Assembly (NCBI GenBank): GCA_008477525.1
Contig: SPDT01000003.1
Coordinates: 3,906,001-3,970,000 of the forward strand
DNA from: Hypomyces perniciosus
Lineage: Eukaryota; Ascomycota; Sordariomycetes; Hypocreales; Hypocreaceae
DNA length: 64,000 nt
Reading direction: 5' to 3'
Shown: positions 33,623 through 44,734 of the stretch, one piece after another
How positions within the stretch are numbered: position 1 is the stretch's first letter
Layout: each line of letters starts with the position of its first letter
The notes under the pieces: generated by a model
What the model saw: only the letters and a program-made list of their open reading frames with translations
Told to the model about the DNA's origin: nothing
The model's database searches: none
Program-made: the position numbers and the translations under genes

Positions 33623-36107
33623 AGGGGCTATGACAGCGCCTAGGAGTGGTATGAATCGGATGCCTGGGGTCGACAGCGTGCAAGCGATGAATTGCTTGAC
33701 TTTTGTCTGCATGGCACTGGAAAGCGACATGCCGAATCACGGCGTCTACTACTGAGGCTTGGAATGGAGTTTCATTACTTAGTGTCATTTTTCTGTTTCT
33801 CTCGTTTCAACGATATTCTGGCACCGGGTTGGAGAGGTTTGGTTTGGTGTTTTCTCTTTCCTCAGCAGTTGAATATACCCCTTCGGTGGATTGGTTTGGT
33901 GAGGAAGTGGGAGTTGGGATGATCACGAGACACATAACCCTATTATGTTTACTACTTTGCTAAGTGGTATTTATATTAGCGAAATAGCGGCGCAATGTTG
34001 CTTAGCGTCACTTTGAACATGAGTGAAACATTTGCCCCTTTTATACGTGCTTATCGCCTAAAAAGCGACATGGACAGGCTTTCGTCATGCTGTGCTGCGA
34101 GGGGAGAAGTGGAAGACCAGATATTATAGCCCCCTGCTCGCTTGAGTAAACGAAAGTTAGATCGAGATATTTTTTATCAGGAGATATAAGCAGCGGAAGT
34201 GTTGAAGTTAAGATTGGAGATGAAACCTCATACATCTTTTCAGCCGCATGAATATCCGGGCCACATGTACCTCCTCCAGAAATTTGCGTGGCTTTCCATG
34301 TCATGGAGTCAAGATTCGGGTCTGTTAAGATTTTGACAGTCTGCTGCTAGGTCTCTGCTGCTTACATCCGACAGAAGAGGTCGTGGGAAATAGAAGCACA
34401 AACTCTCGAGGATGCTGAAGTTCTATCATCGGGCTGGCCGTGGAGGTTGGCTTGTTTGCCTGCCCCCCCCCGATGAATGCGATAGAGTCTTGTTGCTTCT
34501 TTCGTAGCGTCTCCGGTCTTGCTCGGTTTCCTGGACCTGTCTGTGAGGCATCCATCCTCAAAGGTGAACAAAATGGGACCTTCAATAGAGACTTCCACCG
34601 TGTTTCCTAGCTCATCGGGAGATTATATCCCAGAAACTGGCTCTCGGCATTCGGCTCGCTAGTACCCCTAACGGGAATGAGGAGGTCATGGCCAAGATCA
34701 ACAGCCTGAAGCCATCTCCTGTATATTAAGGTTCCATCCCTCGACCGAACAACCGCATGTTGTGACCGCTGGCCTGCGTTCCTAGAAATGATGTCGCCTG
34801 TACAATTTTGCAGAAATTATGACACGCCCTAATTCCATAGCCATAGTTATTCGAGATCGCTGGTGTCGTTGTCACTGGGGCTGACTGGTTCGTGGCTCTG
34901 TCGTTCTGGCGTTGCGCCCAGGGAAGCTGGCTCGTTGACTCCCAATTCTGTCTCTCTTTTCTCGGGAGCTGGCTCGGGTGAGGTCGTCTTCGTGCTGGGC
35001 CAGTCGGGAAGCTTGATTGAACCAACTCCTCTTCCATCATCATTGAGTGCATAATAGGCGGCGGTTGGGAACTCGAAGACTGAAGCTTCACAATGAATGA
35101 TAGTAATAGCTCAAGGCAATTTCGTATGCGATTTTCCCTAGGTTCTCTCAAGACCAAGAGATGGATGCTGTGTAGGGCTTTATGTTTGACATCTACATGT
35201 ATGTTCTCCGATCATCCCGGCGGCCCCAACGATCCAAAGCAAGCATACCCACGACACATTCGCCTCGCCAAACTATGTATAGCTCCGGAACCTTTGGGGG
35301 GGGGACTGTGGCCGTCTGCCCCATTAATATAGCTGCGACAAAATGCAGCCAAAAGAACTTTTCGTACCAACTTCTATGCATTCCCTTGAGGGTGTGTGTT
35401 TATAGCATGCGGGTCAACCGTCTCAGGCAGCCAAGGAGGTGTGGAGAGCGACAGGTGATCGTCACGACTTGACGGTACACTCGAGGAACCTTTTTTTTTT
35501 CTTGCGTGGGCAGCAGATCAGATACTACTAATGCAGAATGTGTCAAGGTGTGATTGCAAGTGGAGGCCCAACAAACAGGCATCGGCGACTTGCCGATCAT
35601 ATTTCTACGCATCAATAACTCATTGGCCTGTGAAAGGGGGGTAGGGAAATCAGCACACAGAAGCTATGTGGAATATTATCCAGGGTCCTAGAGAAAGTGG
35701 CTATTGGTAGTTAATCCGTGCCAAGGTAGACGAGACTCTGGTCGGGCCGAGGGCATTTTCTCAGCACTCATGTCTTTGCGATAAGATGAGAGCATCTTCG
35801 GAGTTCGGATATGTGCCTCTCCTCGGTGATATCGAACATCCGACAGTGTACGAGAAAGCATACATAATGGCCAGACCCTTCCCATGTTGTATGGAGCCAC
35901 TGCCAAGAATATACGACTAATAGTAAATGCATGTACGAAGTACGAATGTTACGAAGGAAAATATCGCAACATCCTGGTTTAGATAGCGTCGTCCACAATA
36001 TGTGCATACGAGAATGGATCAGACAGGCATTATTAATGGTAACATTAATGTACATGTATAGATAGCCTTGGCGCAGCCTTGGCAATTTTGCGGATTCAGG
36101 TTGATGG

Positions 36108-36116
36108 ATCTGATAA
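36108..36116 (+). promoter_or_regulatory. SREA-type GATA site ATCTGATAA
   Basis: Exact match to the iron-repressor consensus ATCWGATAA known from Aspergillus SREA targets. It lies 151 bp from the next site. Confidence 0.5.
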
Positions 36117-36258
36117 AAAGTTTTATTGCTCAAATGATCGTCTACTATTATAAAGAGACGCGCCGAAGCCGCAGCCAAAGCTTGCTGTGGGCGGGAAATA
36201 TTACTCTTGTTGGAACGGCGGTAGACCTTGAGGTAGCGTCACCCGTGATTGTGAAATC

Positions 36259-36267
36259 TTATCTGAT
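36259..36267 (-). promoter_or_regulatory. SREA-type GATA site ATCAGATAA (reverse strand)
   Basis: Exact match on the minus strand. Two bases downstream, ATCAGATTA (36269-36277) is an 8/9 match on the plus strand, giving a near-palindromic pair. Confidence 0.5.
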
Positions 36268-38342
36268 GATCAGATTAGATGGTGCCCGTAACACATGTCA
36301 ACCTTCCTGCTGGTCAGGCTTTCCACAAATAACTAGTAGTACTACTCGATTGGGTGCGAAAGTGCGCCTGGGCTTTACTAGTTGACTATGACTAAGTTGC
36401 TGACCAACTGGATGAGAAGACGCAAACGAGTCATTATCCAGCACTGAGTAGATACAAGTGCTATAGATGCAAGTATGTTTTATTTGTGACTCTTAGAAGT
36501 TGTTGTGGTATTTACACAATTATCTGTATATTTTCTATATAACACATCTCATAGATTGCAAGTGGTACTTCCACTAGTTAAACATCCCCGAGTGCTCATC
36601 ATTTCGCCAGCCGAGAGTAACCGTGGACTACGTCTCCTTCAAGTGTATGATCTGTTGATTCTGGACAACAGTGCCTGGTGTTTGTTTGAAGGGTCTGATT
36701 CGGTGTCGTGATTGTTGGTCCTGGATGCTGCGGGTCGCCAGCCGAGGCAACGGTCGTGGTGGATGATCGATAGCCAGTACAACATCCTTTAGCTATTCGT
36801 GTCTATTCCTCTGAGCTCCCACCGCACGGCCTCAATAGATGGCCGCCTGGTTAACAGCACATACACCAACAACCGAATCCGTACCGGCGAACGACGCCCC
36901 GAGACATCAACCTAGACAATAGTGGTACATGGTGAAAGTCTTGAACGCGCCTAGGTGTTGCTGTTAGACGATGATTGCAGCTCACCCAACCTGGGTCAGT
37001 CGATTCCGAGAAGACGAATTGTGGCGAATGGAGCTCGAATAGGAGATTCGTTCCCGAGAAAGAGTCGGGCTTGAGGCAGAGGTTGTAATATTCGGTGGGG
37101 TCGTTTGCGTTTGGCGATGGGGCTTTCTAGATGGTAAGGGAAAGGAAGCTTCACAACTGTCATACCAGGAATAGGGATGAAAGACTTATGTCCGTCATTC
37201 TGTCTTGCAGCTTGTGAGACGGAAATATTGATGTCAAGAGGGACGAACCTGTCACAAAGGGAGGGCCTCCCAGCCTCGCCTCGTTCGGTACGGCCATACC
37301 GACCCCCCCAGGCAATGGAAATGCGGTCTTACAGCTGCTTGTCCTAGCCATGCTTATTTAGCCATAGTGCACTCCACAATCACCTGGAAATATTGCAAAT
37401 TGCTTCAGAGCACCAAATGATGCACGAGTGCGTTGTTAGCGTTGCGATTTAGAGTGATACACTCCGTTTGTTCTAAACGTAGCCCGGGAAACTTTTCATG
37501 CATCGTGACATAGGTCTGCCTAGCGTCGCTTCATGATGGATACCTAGCTGAACATTGTCACGTTGCCGTATAGGTTAGAAAATGTAAGGCCATTGCCAAT
37601 GCTTGGCTAGCTGTGCTAGAAAATTTTGATGCTGGAAGGTCTGCTTGGCTGTGTTAGCTGCACAAAGTGGCTACATTATCTATTGCAATGGCTTTGAACA
37701 TCAACCTTACTGATGTCGCCATGGTATTAATGTATTTTCATCTCCTCTATATCCCGCCTTCAGTTCCGTTATTGCGTGGTGACCTTTCAATGCCGAGGCA
37801 AAATCTTGGGTAGGGGTCTAAACCTGCGTTGAAGCTTGGATGACTACGGAGTACTACTATTAGATAGAGGTAAAGTGGTTGACAGATCTTATCAATCAGC
37901 ATCAGTAGTTCATCTAATCGATCAATCCATCATTAACAACGTAATGCACTAGTATCGACTCAATTTCCAAATCCAGACCTGTATTATTTTTTATTTAATT
38001 TTTCTTACTTAAAAAAGGGCTCTGTCCCTGTATTTCGCCTCTTCACCACTAGGGGTCATGTACAATGAAGAATCAATCAGTTACGAATTCTAATATTATT
38101 CAAAAATACTCATATTTATAAAACTACCCGCACTTGCCACGCAAGAATTAAAGGGGGGGAAATCACAAACACTACGTACTAGTATATAGCCTATATGATG
38201 AATTGTTGGTCAGAGAAATACTAAAAAGAAATAACATAGGTCTTGTTACTCAAATTCCCTCATGCCGCTAGCAGCTTGAGGAGGTAAAATGGAGACAAAT
38301 GTACCGGTACTACTCTTGGCCCGGCACTAGTGGCTGCCACGG

Positions 38343-38351
38343 ATCTGATAA
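38343..38351 (+). promoter_or_regulatory. SREA-type GATA site ATCTGATAA
   Basis: Exact consensus match about 1.16 kb upstream of the siderophore transporter start codon. Confidence 0.6.
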
Positions 38352-38579
38352 CTTTATTGGAACCAAGGACTGATGTAGTAATATTAGTTCCATCTTTTCC
38401 CTCTTTGGTAGTATTTTCAGGTCCGGTAGTCGGAGCGACTGAAAGGATAAAAGTAAAAAAAAACAGCATACTAACGCATCATTAGCCCCGGACGACGGCC
38501 CGACTCCTCCACCGTTCATCTTCCCTCAACTTAGTAGTATGTATGTAGGATGCATTCCAGGATTGTGCCAGGCTCTCCA

Positions 38580-38602
38580 TACTCCGTACTCCGTACTCCG
38601 TA
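38580..38602. repeat. three overlapping tandem copies of TACTCCGTA
   Basis: Copies at 38580-38588, 38587-38595 and 38594-38602 share their TA ends, giving a 7-nt period. They lie immediately before the GATA site at 38607 in the transporter promoter. Confidence 0.85.
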
Positions 38603-38606
38603 TCCC

Positions 38607-38615
38607 TTATCTGAT
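38607..38615 (-). promoter_or_regulatory. SREA-type GATA site ATCAGATAA (reverse strand)
   Basis: Exact consensus match about 0.9 kb upstream of the siderophore transporter start codon and 264 bp from the site at 38343. Confidence 0.6.
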
Positions 38616-39506
38616 CAAAAAGTTTTCACCACTACGGAGTCGTAGTCTCAGCCTTGGCACCCCTGGCCGCGCGCTTTTTTAGCTCTCAGGGTGGCAAGAC
38701 AGTGGAAACACAGCACAGCCAATAGCACCTGAACTCGCAGATCGGTCTCGCTACGAGATAGAACCATAATTACGATATTATGGAGCAACAGAAATGCCCT
38801 TGACAGCTGGGGGCCGAGCCAGCGCAATCCGAGGGCACCCGTAGCACTACCTGGTTCACCTGCTGGTGTTGGCCCCTGTCATGGTGTGGGCTGAAGGATG
38901 CTATGATGGAGCGATGCTACCCTCCTTGCCTCCTCATCTGCAGGCCTTACATGCGCACATTCCCAGCCGTTTCGTCAAAACTGGCACTTGGGGTGGAATA
39001 TCAATCATCAGCGTGAGTGTACAGATCGGATTTATGTCCCTACACGTTAGTTGTCGCCGTAGATCGTGGAACTTTGCATCGGCTTATATGTTGACTCCCC
39101 GTCCATCTACGACTCATGGCAAGATGAACGAAAACTCTCGGCATTTCCCGGCCACCTAGTCTTGGAAATCTCCCCTAGTCCATGTACTGGACCTGCCCCA
39201 CTGACCAGCTTCTCGAACCGTGTCAGTCGCCAATGAACATTTGAGTGTCGTGCAACCAACAGCCCAAAGCCATGGACCATTGAGTCCGGGGACAAGACCG
39301 ACAGGCAAGCATTACTCGTTTAGAGAGCCATCCCGAACATACAAATAAGATGGGGTGCCCGTCGTTTGTGTTCCTAACCCTTACATATTCTCTCAAAAGC
39401 CTCGGCCTGAGCTTCGAGCTCCCACTTCGTTAATACTTGGCCTGCCACGCGACACACACATTGGGTTGTACTGCTGCAACACATCACCGTCGGCAAATCA
39501 GTCATT

Positions 39507-41502
39507 ATGGGTGTCCCCGACGAGCTGGAGGCGACTCCAAACCGCAGCCATGAGGGCGAAGGCGACCTCAAAGGCAATGCCTTTGGGGCTACCAATGTCA
39601 AACCACATGGATCGGACTCGGACGATGCTATCGACGCCGACGCGCAAGCTGGTGTGCAAGATGCCCAGGCTGTCACATCCGTCTGGACCAAGAATGCCCT
39701 CATAACCGCTTTCATCATGATCTGGATCATCTACTTTGTCGACAGTATGCAACAGGGCACCACTGGCAACTTTGTGATCTGGGTTACTTCGTCCTTCCAG
39801 CAACACTCGCTTACACCAACCGTCAGCGTCATCAGCAACATCATCGGTGGTGTCTTCAAGTTGACGCTTGCCAAGATTTTCGATGTCTTCGGTCGTCCCC
39901 AGGGTTATCTGTTTTCCATCATCTTCACCACCATTGGCCTCATCATGATGGCCGCGTGCAATAACGTCCAAACATATGCCGCCGCTCAGGTCTTCTACTG
40001 GGTTGGATACAACGGTCTGGGCTATTCGCTGTCCATCTTCATTGCTGATACGACTTCTCTGAAGAACAGGTTAGCCTTTCTCCATCCACGCCCTTGGCAC
40101 ATTTGAGAGATCATAAACTAACATGGGCTATCTCAAAGAGGTCTTATGTTCGCCTACAGCACCTCACCCTACATCATCACCACCTGGATCTCTGGTCCCG
40201 TCGCCAGCGCATTCCTGAAGGGCCCAGGCTGGCGCTGGGGATTCGGTGCCTTTACTATTATCACTCCTGCAATCACCCTGCCCTTGTATTTCTTGTTCAT
40301 GCACTACAACAAGAAGGCCAAGCAGCTTGGTATTATCCCCGTGCGCAACAGTGGCCGCAACCCCATGCAGTCCTTCATCTACTACTGCCGTGAATTCGAT
40401 GTCATTGGCTTGATTGCTCTATCTTTTGGTCTGGCTATGTTCCTCCTCCCGTTCAACATTTACTCGCGGCAAGAACAGGGATGGCAGTCGCCTACCATTA
40501 TCGGCCTTGTCGTCGGAGGCATTGTCACGCTCATCCTTTTCGGCGTTTGGGAGAAGTGGTTCGCGCCAGTCACGTTTATCCCATATTCGCTGCTTACAGA
40601 CCGCACTATCATCGGCGCCAACATTCTGGCTGCGACTGTGTTTATCAGCTTCTACATCTGGGACATCTACTTCCTCAGCTTCCTTCAGGTTGTCAACGGT
40701 CTTAGCGTTACGGAGGCTAGCTACGTGGCTCAGATTTACACCATTGGGTAAGAAGAGATAGCCACCAACTCGAAGTAAAACCCATGAGGCTAACTTTCAC
40801 AGCTCCTGCTTGTGGGGCATTGTTGTTGGTGTCTTGATTCGATACACCGGAAAGTTCAAGTGGTATGTATATGACACATCCGTTAATGTGAGCCATACTG
40901 ACATGTTTTGTTAGGGTGTGTCTCTACTTCGGTGTCCCGCTCACTATTCTTGGTGTCGGTTTGATGATTCTTTTCCGCCAGCCGGATGTCAACATTGGTA
41001 AGATCTACCCTTTCCACTATATATCGGAACTCATGGCTAACTTTCCATCACTCCAGGCTATATTATCATGTGCCAAATCTTCATCGCCTTTGCTGGTGGC
41101 ACTATAGTCATTTGCGAGCAGACGGCCGCCATGGCTGCCACTACTCACCAATACGTCGCTGTCGTGTTGGCCATCGAAGCCATGGCCTCGTCTATTGGTG
41201 GTGCCATTGGCCTGACTGTGGCCTCGGCTATCTGGCAGGCCGTCTTCCCAGTTAGATTGGCCGAGTATCTCCCTGAATCCGCACAGGCCAATATTACGAT
41301 GATCTACGCAGACATTGGCACTCAGTTGTCCTACCCTGTTGGGTCGCCCACTCGCATTGCCATCCAACGGGCTTATGGTGATGCCCAGAGGACGATGTTG
41401 ATTTCTGCGACTGCTGTCTTGTCACTAGCACTGGTTGGCACAGCCATGTGGCGCGACATTGATATCAAGAACCGCAAGCAGGTCAAGGGTACAGTGTTCT
41501 GA
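39507..41502 (+). CDS. siderophore-iron transporter, major facilitator superfamily (Sit1/MirB type)
   Basis: Five exons: 39507-40069, 40139-40747, 40803-40862, 40915-40997 and 41057-41502, giving 586 residues. All introns are 52-69 nt with good donors and matching phases. A hydrophilic, acidic cytosolic N terminus of about 60 residues precedes a run of hydrophobic segments consistent with the 14-helix layout of the siderophore subfamily. The first helices read NALITAFIMIWIIYFVDSMQ and the conserved loop KIFDVFGRPQGY is typical of Sit/Mir proteins. VAQIYTIGSCLWGIVVGVLI spans intron 2. These proteins import ferri-siderophores across the plasma membrane by proton symport. Exact ATCWGATAA sites upstream predict repression by an SREA-type GATA factor under high iron. 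The ligand cannot be told from sequence. Confidence 0.9.
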
Positions 41503-41898
41503 TCATGGAGCGATATTTACAATAGTTAGCATTTACGATATATGTGGGGGAAAAGTCATAATGTCTTTACTGCAATGTGCTTTATGGGAATTATGATGTT
41601 GTTATACCAAAATGCGCAAGATGTGGATGATAGTAGTTAATTAATATATAATTTATTTATAACCCGAGAGATATAAATTTCCACGAGCCTTATGTTCTGT
41701 ACCAACAATCCATGAGGCCTCTAACGCCGTTGTGTTTTATGTGTATGTACATCTATCAGAGCCCTCGTTCATCGTATCCAAATTCTATCTATATCTAGGT
41801 CCTGTAGCCCGAAAAACTCGTATGAGGCTCTTAGTGGAAGGTGAATAATTAAAAAACTCGATATATATCTGTCACTATGTATGTGGAAACACCGCCGC
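41503..41898. other. convergent intergenic region
   Basis: About 400 nt of AT-rich sequence between the transporter and flavoprotein 3' ends. No motif beyond likely 3' processing signals is seen. Confidence 0.6.
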
Positions 41899-43364
41899 TC
41901 AAACCTTGGCCTCTGTCTTTTTTCCGCCCAGCTGCATATAGTTCCAGCAGACTACATGTATTGGTTAGCACACCCAACTATAATAAAAAGGGCATGCAAT
42001 TTTCTGAAGAAGACTTACTCTTAAAGCCCAAATCATCGTTGAAATATCCTTCCATGATCTCAGGGCCAGACAGCACCCCCACGTCCGGCGAATATGCAAC
42101 GGCATTCTTGCCCACAGCCAGGGCAATCATGGGCGGGATCTCCTGAAGCTGTTGGAACTTGGGCTCGTGGCTTACTAGCTGCTTCAACGCGGTCTGGTGG
42201 ATGTTGTGTGCAGCATAGTGTCCGCCGTGCATGGCGGCACCACAGCGCTTAATACCAGACCATTTAGCTAGATCACCGGCGCAGAAGTGGAATTCGGCAT
42301 TAGGTGTGCCAGGGATGAAGCTCATGCTAGAGGGAGAAGTAGTGTTGGTAAGTCGCATTACTGCCTTTTGACAGATGTGGTGTCACTTACTTGGAAAGGA
42401 TCTTGACGTATCCCTCGGGATCGAGTGCTGAAGAAGGGAGATACGTCGATGTGGAAACACTCTTGGAGACAGCCATAATCACTTGACTCGCGACCATTTT
42501 GTGTCCGTTGGTAAACTCGACCTCATACTTGGCTTCTCCTTCAGATGCAACCTTGTTGGAACTGGCGAGTCGGTGGTTCAGTAGAATGTCTACACCAGTC
42601 TCCTTGACCGTCTCCAGGACTCTGTCCTTGCACTCCTCAGGCAATGGCTCAGCTGAAAGCAGCTTGTCCCGCGAATGCACCAGCGTGACCTTGAGGTGAG
42701 GCTTCACGAGCTTCAGCTCGGCTGCCATTTCAATGCCAACTGCGCCGCCTCCGACGACGATCACTCCGTGCTTTGCAGCATCGACAGCGTTAATGTGTCC
42801 CTCGCATTCGATGAGATACTGCTTCTGGGAGAGGGACTGCGGAACTACAGGCCATGACCTACGTAGGCCGGTTGCAGCGACGAAGTAGTCGTACTGGTCA
42901 GTGGTGGCTTCTTTAGTCACCCTGTCAATGACCGTGGCTGTCTTTGTTTCGCAGTTGACGCTGGAGACTGAGCCTTGGACAAGCTTGACGTTGGGGAGCT
43001 GCAGTGCTGCGATGTCGTCAAACTTGACCCAGGCCTTTTTTGCGTATTCTAGGTCGGCCAGGGCTAATGGCGAGCCGATCAAGTGGTCTAACAAGAATTA
43101 GACACTAGATTTACATAATATATGTATATATATAGGGATGGTTGAGGGTGATATGGACCTACAGTATCCATCTCGCTCATCTGCAATGGTAATCTGAAAG
43201 TTGATACGAGGGACGCTGGGATGGTGAGGGTATGCCTCCTGCGACATGCGCGGGGACAATCCGTCACCTAAATCGAGGAGGTTGACAGCAGCTGAAATGC
43301 CAGCATAAGAGCCACCTGCAATAAAGACCCTGAAAACAGGGACAGTCTCTGGAATTGAGCCCAT
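41899..43364 (-). CDS. AIF/AMID-like FAD-dependent pyridine nucleotide-disulphide oxidoreductase
   Basis: Four exons: 43364-43163, 43087-42391, 42326-42019 and 41951-41899, giving 419 residues. Splice phases agree and the last 53-nt exon supplies the family-like C terminus CWNYMQLGGKK. The FAD-binding motif is VFIAGGSYAGISAA (residues 13-26). The NAD(P)H-binding motif is VIVVGGGAVGIEMAAEL in the middle, and a second FAD contact is HFCAGDLAKW in exon 3. The layout matches Pyr_redox_2 proteins of the AIF/AMID/FSP1 group, which oxidise NAD(P)H and pass electrons to quinones or other acceptors. There is no N-terminal targeting peptide, so a cytosolic or membrane-peripheral location is likely. Three exact iron-GATA sites upstream suggest co-regulation with the convergent siderophore transporter. 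The physiological substrate is unknown. Confidence 0.88.
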
Positions 43365-43839
43365 GATAATGGTAGAGCCGTTATTGTGTGACTGGTACCG
43401 AAACAGTAGTGATTGATGGGATCGGACTGAGGTGATAATGATAAAGAAGAGGGATAAATAGAAAAAAAAGGATACGGTACACATTTCGGGAAGTAAACAG
43501 TGCCAATGACATATACTAACTATGTATAACCATTGACAGGTATGGAGCCAACAAGGCTTGGCTCTCGGGGCGAGGTCATTGTCCGCAATGCGTCGGCAAA
43601 CTGTCATGTCCATAGATATACTACTACTTACTATCTACTTTCAATCAACTGTTACTCTACCACTAATACATCTACTGCTGACACACATAAAACTAGAGAG
43701 AAAATGTCGGTTTGGGGCCCTTTTATTTCGATTCTTCGATTGCACAGCATCAAGTTCATTATGGGCACTCCGTACTACCTACGGATGGCTCTGCATGTGA
43801 ACCTAACCTGTGTGGTGTGGGCTAAGAATCTCTAAAAGT

Positions 43840-43848
43840 TATCAGATC
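43840..43848 (-). promoter_or_regulatory. SREA-type GATA site ATCTGATAA (reverse strand)
   Basis: Exact match, 476 bp upstream of the flavoprotein ATG and in the same orientation as that gene. Confidence 0.6.
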
Positions 43849-44194
43849 CGAAGCCACAACTAACGCCAGGGCCCTAGTCTCAACACATCGGGGGAAAGAA
43901 AAAGCAACGGGGAAATAATACTACGAAGGAGCGATAACGCCGCGAAGGCCTCATCGGAGCCGAGATGGATATGGACTTGTGCAGAGTTATGTACTCCATA
44001 CTGCACATACATAATTTGTGTGGATGTATTGTACGTACTACCTTAGGCAAGGTAACCCTGTGAGAGTTATTTTTTTCTCTTCATTAATTTTTAATACATA
44101 ATTCCCTCGCATGGGTTTTCTCCATTTTACCAGTACGAGGAGTACGGAGAACGCCGATTCTCGGACGATCTGATGAACTCTTTGCCGAGAAAAA

Positions 44195-44203
44195 TTATCT
44201 GAT
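44195..44203 (-). promoter_or_regulatory. SREA-type GATA site ATCAGATAA (reverse strand)
   Basis: Exact match, 831 bp upstream of the flavoprotein ATG. Like the site at 43840 it is flanked by CCGA on the plus strand. Confidence 0.6.
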
Positions 44204-44348
44204 CCGACGCGTGCCCCACTCAACCCCACTTGGGAAGAATAAAGTACGTACTACGGAGTAAGTATCGGTACTTTGCACATTTTCTCTTCTCCTGTTGGCA
44301 AGCTCTAACGGAAGGATTTAGGATATGCATTAGCCAACGGTGTGTGTC

Positions 44349-44357
44349 TTATCAGAT
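44349..44357 (-). promoter_or_regulatory. SREA-type GATA site ATCTGATAA (reverse strand)
   Basis: Exact match, 985 bp upstream of the flavoprotein ATG and about 385 bp before the first recognisable ABC-transporter remnant, so it could have served both directions. Confidence 0.6.
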
Positions 44358-44734
44358 GAAAACCACATCAGTATGACTTAACGGTACTTAATGGGTATCA
44401 TCGGGTTGTGCGAACAATTCGAGTCTAGTCCGTCCCCATGTCTACCCACCTTGCAATGCTGGCAAAGGCTTGGCCCTTACCCTTGCTGGCCTGACCTGTC
44501 CCCAGGGTCCATAGTTAATACAATGGGGAATACCCAGTTGGTGATGCTAGGAAATGGAGACAACAACAAGACACCATGTGCTACTACTCCAGACAGGAGA
44601 CGCTGCTATTCCGAAAGGCCGGAGGTGATGAGGTAGGGTCAGCATGGAACCATCGACAAAGGCCGAGCTTTACCATTGAAGCCTGCTTGCTCGCATGCGT
44701 CATTCGTATTTTAAAATCAGTCACCTAGCTCTTC

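Larger units (their letters stand above)
33623..39506. other. 5.9 kb gene-poor region upstream of siderophore transporter
   Basis: The longest gap in the window. Small open frames occur on both strands (for example minus 34726-35157) but none has recognised domains or consistent splice signals. It contains TACGAAGTA (35934-35942), TACGGAGTA (37845-37853), the triple array at 38580-38602 and four ATCWGATAA sites (36108, 36259, 38343, 38607). Parts around 37980-38240 are AT-rich. It may hold an eroded gene or a noncoding transcript, but I cannot identify one. Confidence 0.5.
43365..44734. other. intergenic region between flavoprotein gene and ABC relic, rich in iron-GATA sites
   Basis: About 1.4 kb. 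It forms a divergent promoter between the flavoprotein (-) and the decayed ABC transporter (+). It holds three exact ATCWGATAA sites and one TACGGAGTA copy (44252-44260). No gene is recognised. Confidence 0.6.

Noticed and set aside
34726..35157. 143-codon minus-strand frame in the 5.9 kb gap
   Set aside because: Low-complexity, no homologous motif, no splice pattern, no neighbouring promoter signal that I can see.
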